Origin: Leptolinea sp. UBA1437
GTDB taxonomy: Bacteria; Chloroflexota; Anaerolineae; Anaerolineales; Anaerolineaceae
Assembly: GCA_002329625.1 (NCBI GenBank)
Contig: DCTP01000150.1
Location: 1,137 to 23,382, forward strand
DNA: 22,246 nucleotides
Direction of reading: 5' to 3'
Position 1 is the first letter of the stretch, and every line of letters begins with the position of its first letter. A program made the position numbers and the translations under genes. Positions 13,546 to 20,932 of this stretch are shown in pieces. Below the pieces are notes generated by a model. That model did not search any database, was not told the origin of the DNA, and was given only the letters and a program-made list of their open reading frames with translations.

Positions 13546-14871
13546 ATGATATTAGAGGACAGAATTCAAGCAGATGTCAGTACATGGCGAGAAAGGGTTA
13601 ATCGGCTGACAAAAGAACATGGCGATTTTGTGATATCCAATGTAACCGTTTCGCAAATTTTCTCGGGAATTCGGGGAGTACCGATTCAAGTGAGCGATAT
13701 ATCTTATGTGGATCCCGAAAAGGGAATTCGATATCGGGGATATACGATTAACGAAATTCTCTCACTGCTTCCGAAATTGCCGGACACGAATTATCCGTTG
13801 GTAGGTGGAGTCTATCATTTGTTGATGGGGAATGAGCTACCGACGATGGAAAAAGCGCTGGCAATTGAGAATGAATGGAAGAACCGTTCAGAAGTGCCTG
13901 ATTATGTTTTCCGAATCATTGATTCTTTTCCTGAAAATGCTTCAACGATGGCGATGTATTCAGCTGCGATTCTGTCCATGTCCTCCGATTCCAAATTCTC
14001 GAAAGGCTATCATGATTCCCTGCGCAAGGAAGATTATTGGAAAGCAATGTTGGATGATAGTTTGGATTTGACCGCAAGATCTCCTCAAATCGCAGCATAC
14101 ATTTACAACAAAAAATATCGTAACAACGAACAGATCGGTCCCGATAAGTCGTTGGATTATGCCGCAAACTTTGCGCATATGATTGGAAAAGGCGATGACC
14201 CGCTTTATGCCGATTTGATGAGGCTTTTCATTTTGCTGCATGCCGATCACGAAAACGCCAACGTCAGTGCTCATACCGCCCACCTGGTCGGTTCGGCTTT
14301 ATCTGATATTTATTTATCCTGTTCTGCGGGTTTAAACGGCTTGGCGGGTCCACTTCATGGTCTTGCAAATCAGGAGTGCTTTAACTGGCTGCTTGCCCTT
14401 TACAATACCTATCAGGGGGTTCCTACCAAACAACAAGTCACCGAGTATATTCAGAAAACATTGGATGAGGGGAAAGTTATTCCGGGTTACGGGCATGCCG
14501 TATTGCGTTGTATTGATCCTCGTTTTGAAGCCGAAAGACAATTTGCGGAAAAATATTTCCCCGATGATGAGTATTTCCGGACCGCGATGGTGGTATTTGA
14601 AACAGCGCCCGATATGCTGAAAGCAACCGGCAAGGTGAAAAATCCGTGGCCGAATGTGGATGCGTTGAACGGTACATTGCAGTATCATTTCGGTGTGACT
14701 CAGTCCGATTACTATACGGTGCTATTCGGTTTGAGCCGTATGCTCGGATTTACCTGCCACATTGTGTGGGCGAGGGCTTTAGGAAAGCCAATCGAGCGAC
14801 CGAAAGCATTGACAACACGCTTGTTGGAATCAATGATTGCCGAAGAGAAGAAGCAGGAAGCCGTTAAATAA
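13546..14871 (+). CDS. gltA: Citrate synthase, eukaryotic (mitochondrial)-type
   Basis: Condenses acetyl-CoA and oxaloacetate to citrate, entering the TCA cycle or glutamate synthesis. The 441 residues follow the mitochondrial enzyme rather than E. coli GltA. Active-site residues line up with pig citrate synthase at a constant offset of 3: H235 (ADHENANVSAH; pig H238), H271 (GLAGPLHGLANQE; pig H274), H317 (IPGYGHAVLR; pig H320) and D372 (NVDALNG; pig D375). Pig DAHSG is DALNG here. The start ATG has AGGAGG about 6 bases upstream. It lies 44 bases behind iclR, so control by that regulator is likely. A strong bidirectional hairpin ends the operon. The symbol is given by function; it is not an E. 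coli gltA-type sequence. Confidence 0.95.
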   Translation: MILEDRIQADVSTWRERVNRLTKEHGDFVISNVTVSQIFSGIRGVPIQVSDISYVDPEKGIRYRGYTINEILSLLPKLPDTNYPLVGGVYHLLMGNELPTMEKALAIENEWKNRSEVPDYVFRIIDSFPENASTMAMYSAAILSMSSDSKFSKGYHDSLRKEDYWKAMLDDSLDLTARSPQIAAYIYNKKYRNNEQIGPDKSLDYAANFAHMIGKGDDPLYADLMRLFILLHADHENANVSAHTAHLVGSALSDIYLSCSAGLNGLAGPLHGLANQECFNWLLALYNTYQGVPTKQQVTEYIQKTLDEGKVIPGYGHAVLRCIDPRFEAERQFAEKYFPDDEYFRTAMVVFETAPDMLKATGKVKNPWPNVDALNGTLQYHFGVTQSDYYTVLFGLSRMLGFTCHIVWARALGKPIERPKALTTRLLESMIAEEKKQEAVK

Positions 14872-14885
14872 GCAAAAGAAGAAAG

Positions 14886-14922
14886 AAAAAGCAGATATAT
14901 TGAAAAATGTATCTGCTTTTTT
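14886..14922. terminator. Bidirectional terminator between citrate synthase and the lipoprotein operon
   Basis: AAAAAGCAGATA (14886-14897) pairs with TATCTGCTTTTT (14910-14921) over 12 bp, with a 12-base loop. T-runs result on both strands, serving the convergent citrate synthase (+) and CAP/LysM gene (-). Confidence 0.88.
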
Positions 14923-14947
14923 GTTTATAGATAGATCGAGAAATACG

Positions 14948-16171
14948 CTATTTGCGGCGATAAAAATATCTGCCGGAAAAGAAGAAGACCGTCGTCAATA
15001 GAATAATAGAAGCAGTTCCGATAAAATACGTTTTCATGCTTGCTTTCGGTAAATGATTCGCAGCGATCAGAGTGGGAGTCGGAGTCATACTGGGCAGAGG
15101 TGTCATCGTCAAAGTTTGCGTCGGAGAAGGGGTTTCTGACGGAAGAGGTGTTAAAGTCGGCGGAACCGTTACAGTCGGAGTAACCGGAATAAATAACTTC
15201 CATCCGACTCCAAGCGTTGTGCTTTCATCGATACCGTTCCAGCGCATCAATTCCTGAATCGTAGTCCCCCATAATTTGGCGATTGAAGAAAGCGTTTCTC
15301 CTTCCGCAATAACATGTCGATATTTTCCCTCACTGTCGGCGGTCGGTAAAACCGTCGGTAAAACGGTGGAAGTAGGCGCTTGCCCGGCTGATCCTCTTTC
15401 GGGTATTAATAGTTTTTGCCCGAGGCTGATGGATTCGATGTCGACAATGTTGTTCCAAGTGGCAATATCTTCGATTGTGACACGATACGCGGTAGCGATC
15501 GACCATAGGCTTTGACCGTTCTCAACTACATGGTAGGTTTTCCCGTCGGGACCCGGAGTAGCGATTTTTATACTGGCGATAATCTGAGACATGTCAATAA
15601 GGGTTGTCGAGTTTCCGGTTCCTGTCGATGAGCTGCCGGATGAAGAAGATGCCGCCGAATAACCGCACCCGTTTTTGTCGGCGGGATAAGCGGCTTGGAC
15701 AACATAATAAACCTTTCCGTTGACTTCGGCAACACCGGCTCCGATGTGGCAGTAAGACGGATTGGAAGCCGGAATCATGTGATCATAATCTGACCAAGCA
15801 GCCTGAATTGCTGATAAAGTCGTCGGACCGACCATGAAATTTTCAGTAGCAAAGGCTTTATTTCCGTTATTGTAGCCAAATTGGGAAACTCTGCCGCTGA
15901 CATCTCCGATATGCCAAGACATATTATTCTGTGCCATGACCAAGGCGGTGTTTTGGGCGCATGCCATCAGTGCGGAATCGACGGAAAGGGCTCCCAAACC
16001 GTTTGCGGCTCTCATTCCGTTGATTAAAGAGATTAAATCAGATGCCGTCACAGAATTTTCGACGGCATAAACGGGCTGAATCGAATTCAGTCGCAAAAAA
16101 TCAGCCCGATCTTTGCAGTTCAGGCTGAAAAAAAGGAGAAAAACCAAAAAAAAGAAAAAACTTTTCCGCAT
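14948..16171 (-). CDS. Secreted CAP/SCP-domain protein with two LysM repeats and C-terminal anchor
   Basis: A 407-residue exported surface protein, last in a five-gene run. A phenylalanine-rich signal segment (5-18) is followed by a CAP/SCP domain (about 44-163) with H87, E110 (ATENF), H131 and H142 as candidate cavity residues. After a Ser/Gly linker come LysM 1 (212-257, TYHVVENGQSLWSIA...GQKLLIP) and LysM 2 (284-329, RHVIAEGETLSSIA...GWKLFIP), which bind peptidoglycan-type glycans. A Thr/Pro linker (330-368) ends in a hydrophobic helix (381-400) and the basic tail RYFYRRK. LPKAS just before the helix resembles a non-standard sortase signal. SLNC at 16-19 is a poor lipobox. No Shine-Dalgarno lies close to the ATG, so translation may depend on the upstream gene 27 bases away. 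The function of bacterial CAP domains is mostly unknown. Confidence 0.87.
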   Translation of the reverse strand: MRKSFFFFLVFLLFFSLNCKDRADFLRLNSIQPVYAVENSVTASDLISLINGMRAANGLGALSVDSALMACAQNTALVMAQNNMSWHIGDVSGRVSQFGYNNGNKAFATENFMVGPTTLSAIQAAWSDYDHMIPASNPSYCHIGAGVAEVNGKVYYVVQAAYPADKNGCGYSAASSSSGSSSTGTGNSTTLIDMSQIIASIKIATPGPDGKTYHVVENGQSLWSIATAYRVTIEDIATWNNIVDIESISLGQKLLIPERGSAGQAPTSTVLPTVLPTADSEGKYRHVIAEGETLSSIAKLWGTTIQELMRWNGIDESTTLGVGWKLFIPVTPTVTVPPTLTPLPSETPSPTQTLTMTPLPSMTPTPTLIAANHLPKASMKTYFIGTASIILLTTVFFFSGRYFYRRK

Positions 16172-16198
16172 TCAGAATTGTTGAAAAATACTCTTCAC

Positions 16199-17395
16199 CT
16201 ATTGAACCGGAGCAATATCGGTTAGACGTGGCATTTGAATAATAATTAAATCATCCGTATCGCTGCCGCCGTTTGCCTGTACTTCAAAGGTGTAGGTTAA
16301 ACTTTGATCATGATATCCGTAATCGCTTAATTGGATATTCCATTCGGTAATATAACCATCGTTATTCTCTTGGGTTTCGGTAATGCGCTGTTCGGTATTT
16401 CCTTCCGCTTGAACAAATAAACGGACAAAGTTGTCACAATGCGGTGCATTGGGGGGACAGGATACAGCAGCCCGTAACCATGTGCCACGAGGAACCCGAA
16501 TCGGTCCGAATGTGACTCTGGTCTTGCCGTTTTCTTTTAAGGGCGGTCCGATAATAATAGATGGTTGCCCTGCATAATTACTTTCAACTGTCGGAGAAGC
16601 GGAATAGTATGCAACTCCTCTGCCCAATGAGCGATCCGATGATCCGCAGAAGAACAAACCACTGTCATCCGAACAAATGGCACCAGCCAGATTTTCATAA
16701 AAGTTATATTGAGATCCCACCTTGAACTTTGACGATAACGGATACCCTTCCGCCGAATCTCCGCCTTTAAATATCTGTCCGTCGGGCGATTTCAATGCCC
16801 AATAGGTGCTGTATTCTCCCTGTTTCTCGGGAGCGGTAATCATCACGGATATGATCGCAGATTCCCCGTTTTTAAGAAGTTTATCCGATGTAAACAGCGG
16901 AAATTCCTTTGCTGTTCCGACATTATCTCCGGACAAATAAACAATACTGTAATATTTGGTCCATTCACAAGTACCGGTGTTTTGGACATACCATGATTTG
17001 GTAAAAGTGGTCAAAGGCAATGTCATTGTTCCATCCGGGAATGTAACATCCGATAAAAATTCGAATTTATTGGTGCAGGCCGCGGAACTGCTTCCGGAAC
17101 CGACGGAAAGAGTCGGGGTGCCGCCGATTTCGGGAAGGACGTTTTCCTGCATATCGAGATACACTTCGGTTGCCAGACTGCTTACTTTCTGATCCACTTC
17201 GGCTGCGATTTGGGTATTTTGTGTCTGTTGAGATTGATCCAATTTCGCTTGATCCAAAAGATCCTTTTCTTCCAAAGCAGAGGCAATACCAGACTGAATT
17301 GTGGCATCCAAATTGATCGGTTCCGGTGAATGATAAGTACATCCCGATACCAAAGAAAGGAATATTAATCCACTTAAGAGCGCAAATTTTTTCAT
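16199..17395 (-). CDS. Lipoprotein with NBR1-type Ig-like domain and extra C-terminal domain
   Basis: A 398-residue predicted lipoprotein: signal peptide with lipobox VSGC (C19), a Gln-rich, probably coiled-coil stretch (about 30-85), then an Ig-like domain of the next-to-BRCA1 (NBR1) type (about 107-229) with the hallmark TKSWYVQNTGTCEWTKYYS and a later APEKQGEYSTYWALKSPDG strand. Residues about 230-398 form a second region, probably beta-rich with four cysteines, that I cannot assign (IIIGPPLKENGKTRVTFGPIRVPRGTWLRA). The gene overlaps the upstream lipoprotein gene by 4 bases (ATGA), so the two are coupled. The two proteins share the Ig domain and a VDQK-containing N-terminal stretch, suggesting tandem duplication followed by gain of the C-terminal domain. 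Role in the cell envelope is unknown. Confidence 0.85.
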   Translation of the reverse strand: MKKFALLSGLIFLSLVSGCTYHSPEPINLDATIQSGIASALEEKDLLDQAKLDQSQQTQNTQIAAEVDQKVSSLATEVYLDMQENVLPEIGGTPTLSVGSGSSSAACTNKFEFLSDVTFPDGTMTLPLTTFTKSWYVQNTGTCEWTKYYSIVYLSGDNVGTAKEFPLFTSDKLLKNGESAIISVMITAPEKQGEYSTYWALKSPDGQIFKGGDSAEGYPLSSKFKVGSQYNFYENLAGAICSDDSGLFFCGSSDRSLGRGVAYYSASPTVESNYAGQPSIIIGPPLKENGKTRVTFGPIRVPRGTWLRAAVSCPPNAPHCDNFVRLFVQAEGNTEQRITETQENNDGYITEWNIQLSDYGYHDQSLTYTFEVQANGGSDTDDLIIIQMPRLTDIAPVQ

Positions 17396-18099
17396 TTAAC
17401 CTCCACTTTCACCCAAATTGGCTTATCCCGGTTTGAACCGGCTCCAAAACGGATTCCGGAAGGGCTTTCAAATAACCAATATCCGGCATAGGATCCGCTT
17501 TGTTCAGGGGCAATCATATAAACAGATACTTCAATTGTATCATTAGGCTTAACGGAAGTACCGACCGGTAAACCCGTCCGATCCAATGCGGACATTTTAT
17601 CACCGTCGCTGAATACAACAGAATAGGCTTCGGTCCAGGTACAGGTACCGGTATTTTGAATTTTCCAAGTCTTTGTAAAGGGTTTACCGGCTTTAACTAC
17701 GGTTTTGTCGGGGATTGTGATATCTTCGACGAATTTTAAGGAATCGATGCAGGAAGGGGGTGTATTTTCAATCACGCTGTTTTCTTTTTTTCGTAAAGCC
17801 TCCGGTACCGAAGTTCCCCGAAACGGCGCTGTGACAACGGATACCGCCGGAGTCGGAGTTTCGATCGTATTTTCAATCGGGCTCGGTTGTTTTGCTTCCA
17901 TTGTTGCAAATTTTTGGTCAACATCAAACATGATCTGAGTGGAAGCTTTAGAGACCGCTTCATCCACTAACCAATAGACTGTTTTCTCGAAATCCGGCGT
18001 GGGAGAAGGGGTCGAAAGCACAATTGAATCACATCCGCAAATCAAGAAAGTGAAAAGAATAAAGGCATTGATTTTAAACTTCAGCGGATTGACTCTCAT
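17392..18099 (-). CDS. Lipoprotein with NBR1-type Ig-like domain
   Basis: A 235-residue predicted lipoprotein: signal peptide with lipobox ICGC (C23), a Pro/Thr-rich stretch with a short helix (VDEAVSKASTQIMFDVDQKF), and an NBR1-type Ig-like domain filling residues 117-235 (FTKTWKIQNTGTCTWTEAYS, GDKMSA, APEQSGSYAGYWLFESPSG, FGAG). In eukaryotes this fold occurs in NBR1; in bacteria it is common in Chloroflexota surface proteins and of unknown function. It starts 6 bases after the folB stop and overlaps the next gene by 4 bases, so it sits in the middle of a tight operon. It is a shorter paralogue of the downstream 398-residue protein. Confidence 0.86.
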   Translation of the reverse strand: MRVNPLKFKINAFILFTFLICGCDSIVLSTPSPTPDFEKTVYWLVDEAVSKASTQIMFDVDQKFATMEAKQPSPIENTIETPTPAVSVVTAPFRGTSVPEALRKKENSVIENTPPSCIDSLKFVEDITIPDKTVVKAGKPFTKTWKIQNTGTCTWTEAYSVVFSDGDKMSALDRTGLPVGTSVKPNDTIEVSVYMIAPEQSGSYAGYWLFESPSGIRFGAGSNRDKPIWVKVEVK

Positions 18100-18105
18100 T
18101 TTAAA

Positions 18106-18459
18106 TTATATTTTATCTCTTTCGATTTCCACTCCTGCCGATTTGGCAAATCGGACAGCGGCAGTTTTTTCCACGCGCACTTTTACCGATCGGACCAACG
18201 GATGTTGAAGACAATAATCAGCAATGTCGGTGGTCAGGGCTTCTAATGTTTTTCGTGTATTATTTTCGACTAAAGACAATATAGCTTTGGCGATTTCACT
18301 ATAATCCACACAATCCAGTAGGCTATCCGATAATCCGGCTTGGTGTATATCGGTTCGCATCTCGATATTGATTAGGATATCCTGCGAACGTTCTCTTTCT
18401 TTATCAGAAATTCCGATCCGGCCGCGTGCCAGTAAATCTTTGAGAATAATTCGATCCAA
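18106..18459 (-). CDS. folB: Dihydroneopterin aldolase
   Basis: Cleaves 7,8-dihydroneopterin to 6-hydroxymethyl-dihydropterin and glycolaldehyde in folate synthesis; acts in the cytoplasm, normally as an octamer. The 117 residues are the usual length. Signature elements are RIGISDKERERSQDILINIEM (E21 in the catalytic region), VDYSEIA (Y53), the LEALT helix (E73, pterin-binding position) and VEKTAAVRFAKSAGVEIER (K98, catalytic Lys position; GVEIER ending). It starts one base after the preceding lipoprotein stop and ends 6 bases before the next lipoprotein start, so it is the only cytoplasmic enzyme in an operon of exported proteins. No other folate gene is in the window. ThyX upstream consumes folate but is not in this operon. 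Confidence 0.92.
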   Translation of the reverse strand: MDRIILKDLLARGRIGISDKERERSQDILINIEMRTDIHQAGLSDSLLDCVDYSEIAKAILSLVENNTRKTLEALTTDIADYCLQHPLVRSVKVRVEKTAAVRFAKSAGVEIERDKI

Positions 18460-18460
18460 T

Positions 18461-18991
18461 TTATTCCTCGATATTTTTTTCCAAGGTTATTTCTGGAGTT
18501 GTCATCCGACAATAATCCAATTCGTAAGTGTCGTAACGTTCGGATGTAATTTCATTGTCTTCCAGCGAAGCGACCGGTTCGTAATCATTTCTGCATTTCA
18601 CCTCAAAGTGATAACCTTCCGCGATAGCCAAAATCTTTAGATCGGTGGTCTTCAAAACAATGTCGGTACCAGGTTGAACATAATCGAGTTTCGGATTAAT
18701 GCTGTTGACATGAACGGAGACTAACCCCTTTCCATCTTGCCATAAGCGCATATTCCCATAGCCGTAGATATCACTGTATTGTTTGGCTGTTCCTTCGGCA
18801 CTTAAATCCTTAATACTTGTAACCGGTCCGAGCATTGTTACATCCAGTATATAAATATTACTGTCAATTTTTTTCCCGACTGTCTTCAAACTATATCCGC
18901 TGTCGCTGATGCGGGTTTGACAAGCGACAACGAAAAAAGAGAAAACGATAACTCCGATCAGAATAAAGAGTAGTATTTTTTTCTTTGGCAT
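18461..18991 (-). CDS. Predicted lipoprotein of unknown function
   Basis: A 176-residue protein starting MPKKK, followed by a hydrophobic signal segment and lipobox VVAC (C24). The mature part has no motif I recognise. It looks beta-rich (NIYILDVTMLGPVTSIKDL, KGLVSVHVNSI, DIVLKTTDLKILAIAEGYHFEVKC), with two further cysteines in related surroundings (FEVKCRNDYEP and LDYCRMTTPE). The ATG has AGGGGAG about 7 bases upstream (minus strand, 18997-19003). It is the first gene of the five-gene minus-strand run, one base before folB. Upstream on the minus strand TTGAAT and repeated TAGAAT boxes occur, but spacing (14 or 19 bases) is off, so the promoter is uncertain. Confidence 0.75.
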   Translation of the reverse strand: MPKKKILLFILIGVIVFSFFVVACQTRISDSGYSLKTVGKKIDSNIYILDVTMLGPVTSIKDLSAEGTAKQYSDIYGYGNMRLWQDGKGLVSVHVNSINPKLDYVQPGTDIVLKTTDLKILAIAEGYHFEVKCRNDYEPVASLEDNEITSERYDTYELDYCRMTTPEITLEKNIEE

Positions 18992-19200
18992 TTTTTGCTC
19001 CCCTGTTTGATTCTATTCTATTAGTTTCCGCTCGATTCAAGCGAAAAAGTGATACAAATCTCAAGATAAGTTTAGCTGATTTTTTAAAAAGATTGCAAAC
19101 TTTTTCAACCGAAAAATAAGACGCGGACTTTTGTCCGGAAGGAGAAGATGTTTTCGATTTATCGGAGTTGATTGTATGCAAATAAGAAATTTTGATTCGA

Positions 19201-19206
19201 TATAAT
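19201..19206 (+). promoter_or_regulatory. TATAAT box very close to the membrane-protein start
   Basis: Consensus TATAAT with no good -35 box at 16-18 bases. If used, transcription would begin near 19213, only about 5 bases before the ATG (or at the in-frame TTG at 19212), giving an almost leaderless mRNA. Alternatively a promoter further upstream is used; TTGCAA at 19093 lacks a good -10 partner. Confidence 0.3.
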
Positions 19207-19217
19207 TAAGGTTGACT

Positions 19218-20033
19218 ATGAATGAAGAAAATCAAATCGGGAACGACTATAGCATTTTGACGGTTATTATCCTACTGGTCTATGTGTTGAGCACTTTTAT
19301 AACCAGCTATATTGTGACGATCCCCATTCATATTGGTAATTTTTCTCTGATTCTAAATTGGAAAATGATTGATTTAATCACACCCGGCGCAGGGTTGCTG
19401 GCAGGGATCGGTGTATTCGGTTTAGTCGATGAACGGTCGTCGAAAAGCAAAGCAGAAAAAATGCTCCACTCCGTTATCCCGTTTGCGACAACGGTTTCAT
19501 TGGGAATCATCCTGAGAAATGTTGCTATGTCTGCGGGTTGGGTCATGATTTTGATCCTCGGTGGTGTCCTTCTTTATTTAGTGTTTATGTCTGAGTGTAT
19601 TATTTGCAATCCGGCTGACCCGAGAATTTCGGTTGTTTCGATCCTGTTAACCGGTCTGGCTTATGCGACATTTGTAATTACTGCCATCGGTGTACGATCC
19701 AATATTTCCAGGCTGGTTTTGGAATTCCCGTTGATTCTGCTGTCTTCATTTATTTTGGCTATGAGGATCTTATCTTTGTATGAGTCCGTCAAAGATATCG
19801 AAATAAAAGCCGCGATCATTTCGTTAATTACCGCGGAAGCGGCGGCCGCCTTCCATTATTGGCCGATTCAACCCCTTTCTTACAGCCTTTTATTGTTTTT
19901 AGGTTTTTATATTTTAACCAATATCGTTATAATACTTCCACAGAAGGGTTCCTTGCGAAATGCTTTTAAAAGTCAGCTTTGGATCCTTGTGATATCTGTC
20001 ATATTAATGGTATTTATTGAAATTCAAAAATAG
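19218..20033 (+). CDS. Multi-pass membrane protein of unknown function
   Basis: A protein of about 271 residues, nearly all hydrophobic, with roughly 7-8 membrane helices separated by short charged loops (for example DERSSKSKAEK after the second or third helix, and a Cys-containing MSECIICNPADPR loop in the middle). I recognise no family motif. The ATG at 19218 is preceded by AAGG at 19208-19211; an in-frame TTG at 19212 would add two residues. It ends 16 bases before a PlsY-like acyltransferase, so the two are probably co-transcribed and may act on the same lipid or membrane process, but no function can be assigned. Confidence 0.8.
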   Translation: MNEENQIGNDYSILTVIILLVYVLSTFITSYIVTIPIHIGNFSLILNWKMIDLITPGAGLLAGIGVFGLVDERSSKSKAEKMLHSVIPFATTVSLGIILRNVAMSAGWVMILILGGVLLYLVFMSECIICNPADPRISVVSILLTGLAYATFVITAIGVRSNISRLVLEFPLILLSSFILAMRILSLYESVKDIEIKAAIISLITAEAAAAFHYWPIQPLSYSLLLFLGFYILTNIVIILPQKGSLRNAFKSQLWILVISVILMVFIEIQK

Positions 20034-20049
20034 TTACTAAGGAATTGAA

Positions 20050-20802
20050 ATGAATTGGGAAATCCTCATATCTTTAATCATGAGCTATTTGATTGGTTCA
20101 ATCCCATTTGGTTGGATCATTGTTTGGATTAAGAAGCATCAGGATATTCGGTATCATGCATCAGGGAAAATGGGCACTTCGAATGTCATCCGGATGACGG
20201 ACGTGCCTACCGGAATCATAACCTTTTTCCTTGATCTTTTTAAGGGGTATGCCGGTGTTTGGGTGGTAAGGTTGATTATGGATCCGGCTCCCGCATGGAT
20301 GGAAGCGGTCGGGGGCTTTTTAGCTGTGCTCGGTCATGTTTATTCGATATTTATTGTCGAAAAAAGGCGTGATGGAAAATATTATTTCCGCGGAGGTGCC
20401 GGTGGGATGACATCGATGGGCGCGGCGATTGCTTTGTGGCCTCCCGTCATCTTTTACAGCGGAATTCCGAGCCTTTTGATTTATTTTATTTTAGGATATG
20501 CCTCTGTCGCCACTATGTCGATTAATGTGGTCACATTAATTTGTTTTATCGTGAGAGCGGCATTAGGGTTGGATCCAACTTGGTGGTACCCGGTTTACGC
20601 ATTTTTGACACTTTTGCTGGTTTTGAAAGCTCTTCGGCCGAATATCAGACGATTACGACGCGGGGAAGAGCGCGTGATGGGTTTCAGTATTCGGGGAAAA
20701 ATAAAAGCGAAAAAAGAAGCCGAAAGAGCAAAATCTTTGTCTGATGATATTACAGCATCACCGGATGAGAAGAAAACGGATCAAGTTAAGACCAGATCTT
20801 AA
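20050..20802 (+). CDS. plsY: Divergent PlsY-like glycerol-3-phosphate acyltransferase
   Basis: PlsY enzymes acylate glycerol-3-phosphate from acyl-phosphate in the inner membrane. This 250-residue protein has a recognisable motif 1 (YLIGSIPFGW at 13-22, then DIRYHASGKMGTSNVIR at 32-48) and motif 2 (LDLFKG, 61-66). Motif 3 is altered: G95-H96 is kept, but a charged insertion (EKRRDGKYY) precedes FRGGAGGMTSMG, where Ala replaces the Lys of the usual GGKG. Asn of SGN is Lys in motif 1. Five or six membrane helices are followed by a charged tail of about 50 residues (200-250). AAGGA precedes the ATG. It may be a true PlsY of a divergent lineage, or a paralogue with another acceptor. Confidence 0.75.
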   Translation: MNWEILISLIMSYLIGSIPFGWIIVWIKKHQDIRYHASGKMGTSNVIRMTDVPTGIITFFLDLFKGYAGVWVVRLIMDPAPAWMEAVGGFLAVLGHVYSIFIVEKRRDGKYYFRGGAGGMTSMGAAIALWPPVIFYSGIPSLLIYFILGYASVATMSINVVTLICFIVRAALGLDPTWWYPVYAFLTLLLVLKALRPNIRRLRRGEERVMGFSIRGKIKAKKEAERAKSLSDDITASPDEKKTDQVKTRS

Positions 20803-20866
20803 AAAATCTAAGGGTGGCGAACGGTATTATTTGACTATAGCAACAAAATAAATAATCGAATAGACG

Positions 20867-20900
20867 AAAAAAAGCAAAGATCTATTACTTTGCTTTTTTT
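20867..20900. terminator. Bidirectional terminator between plsY and the MBL hydrolase gene
   Basis: Seven A residues plus GCAAAG (20867-20879) pair with CTTTGC plus seven T residues (20888-20900) over 13 bp, with an 8-base loop, between convergent genes. T-runs result on both strands. Confidence 0.92.
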
Positions 20901-20932
20901 ATATCAAACAAGGCTGAACGAATCATTCCAGA

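Noticed and set aside
16114..16126. SLNC in the CAP/LysM signal peptide as a lipobox
   Set aside because: Asn at -1 and Ser at -3 do not fit the consensus, and the protein has a C-terminal membrane helix for anchoring.
19148..19171. Seven-residue frame (MFSIYRS) with AAGGAG upstream as a leader peptide
   Set aside because: Spacing to the ribosome site is only 3 bases and there is no attenuator hairpin after it; support is insufficient.
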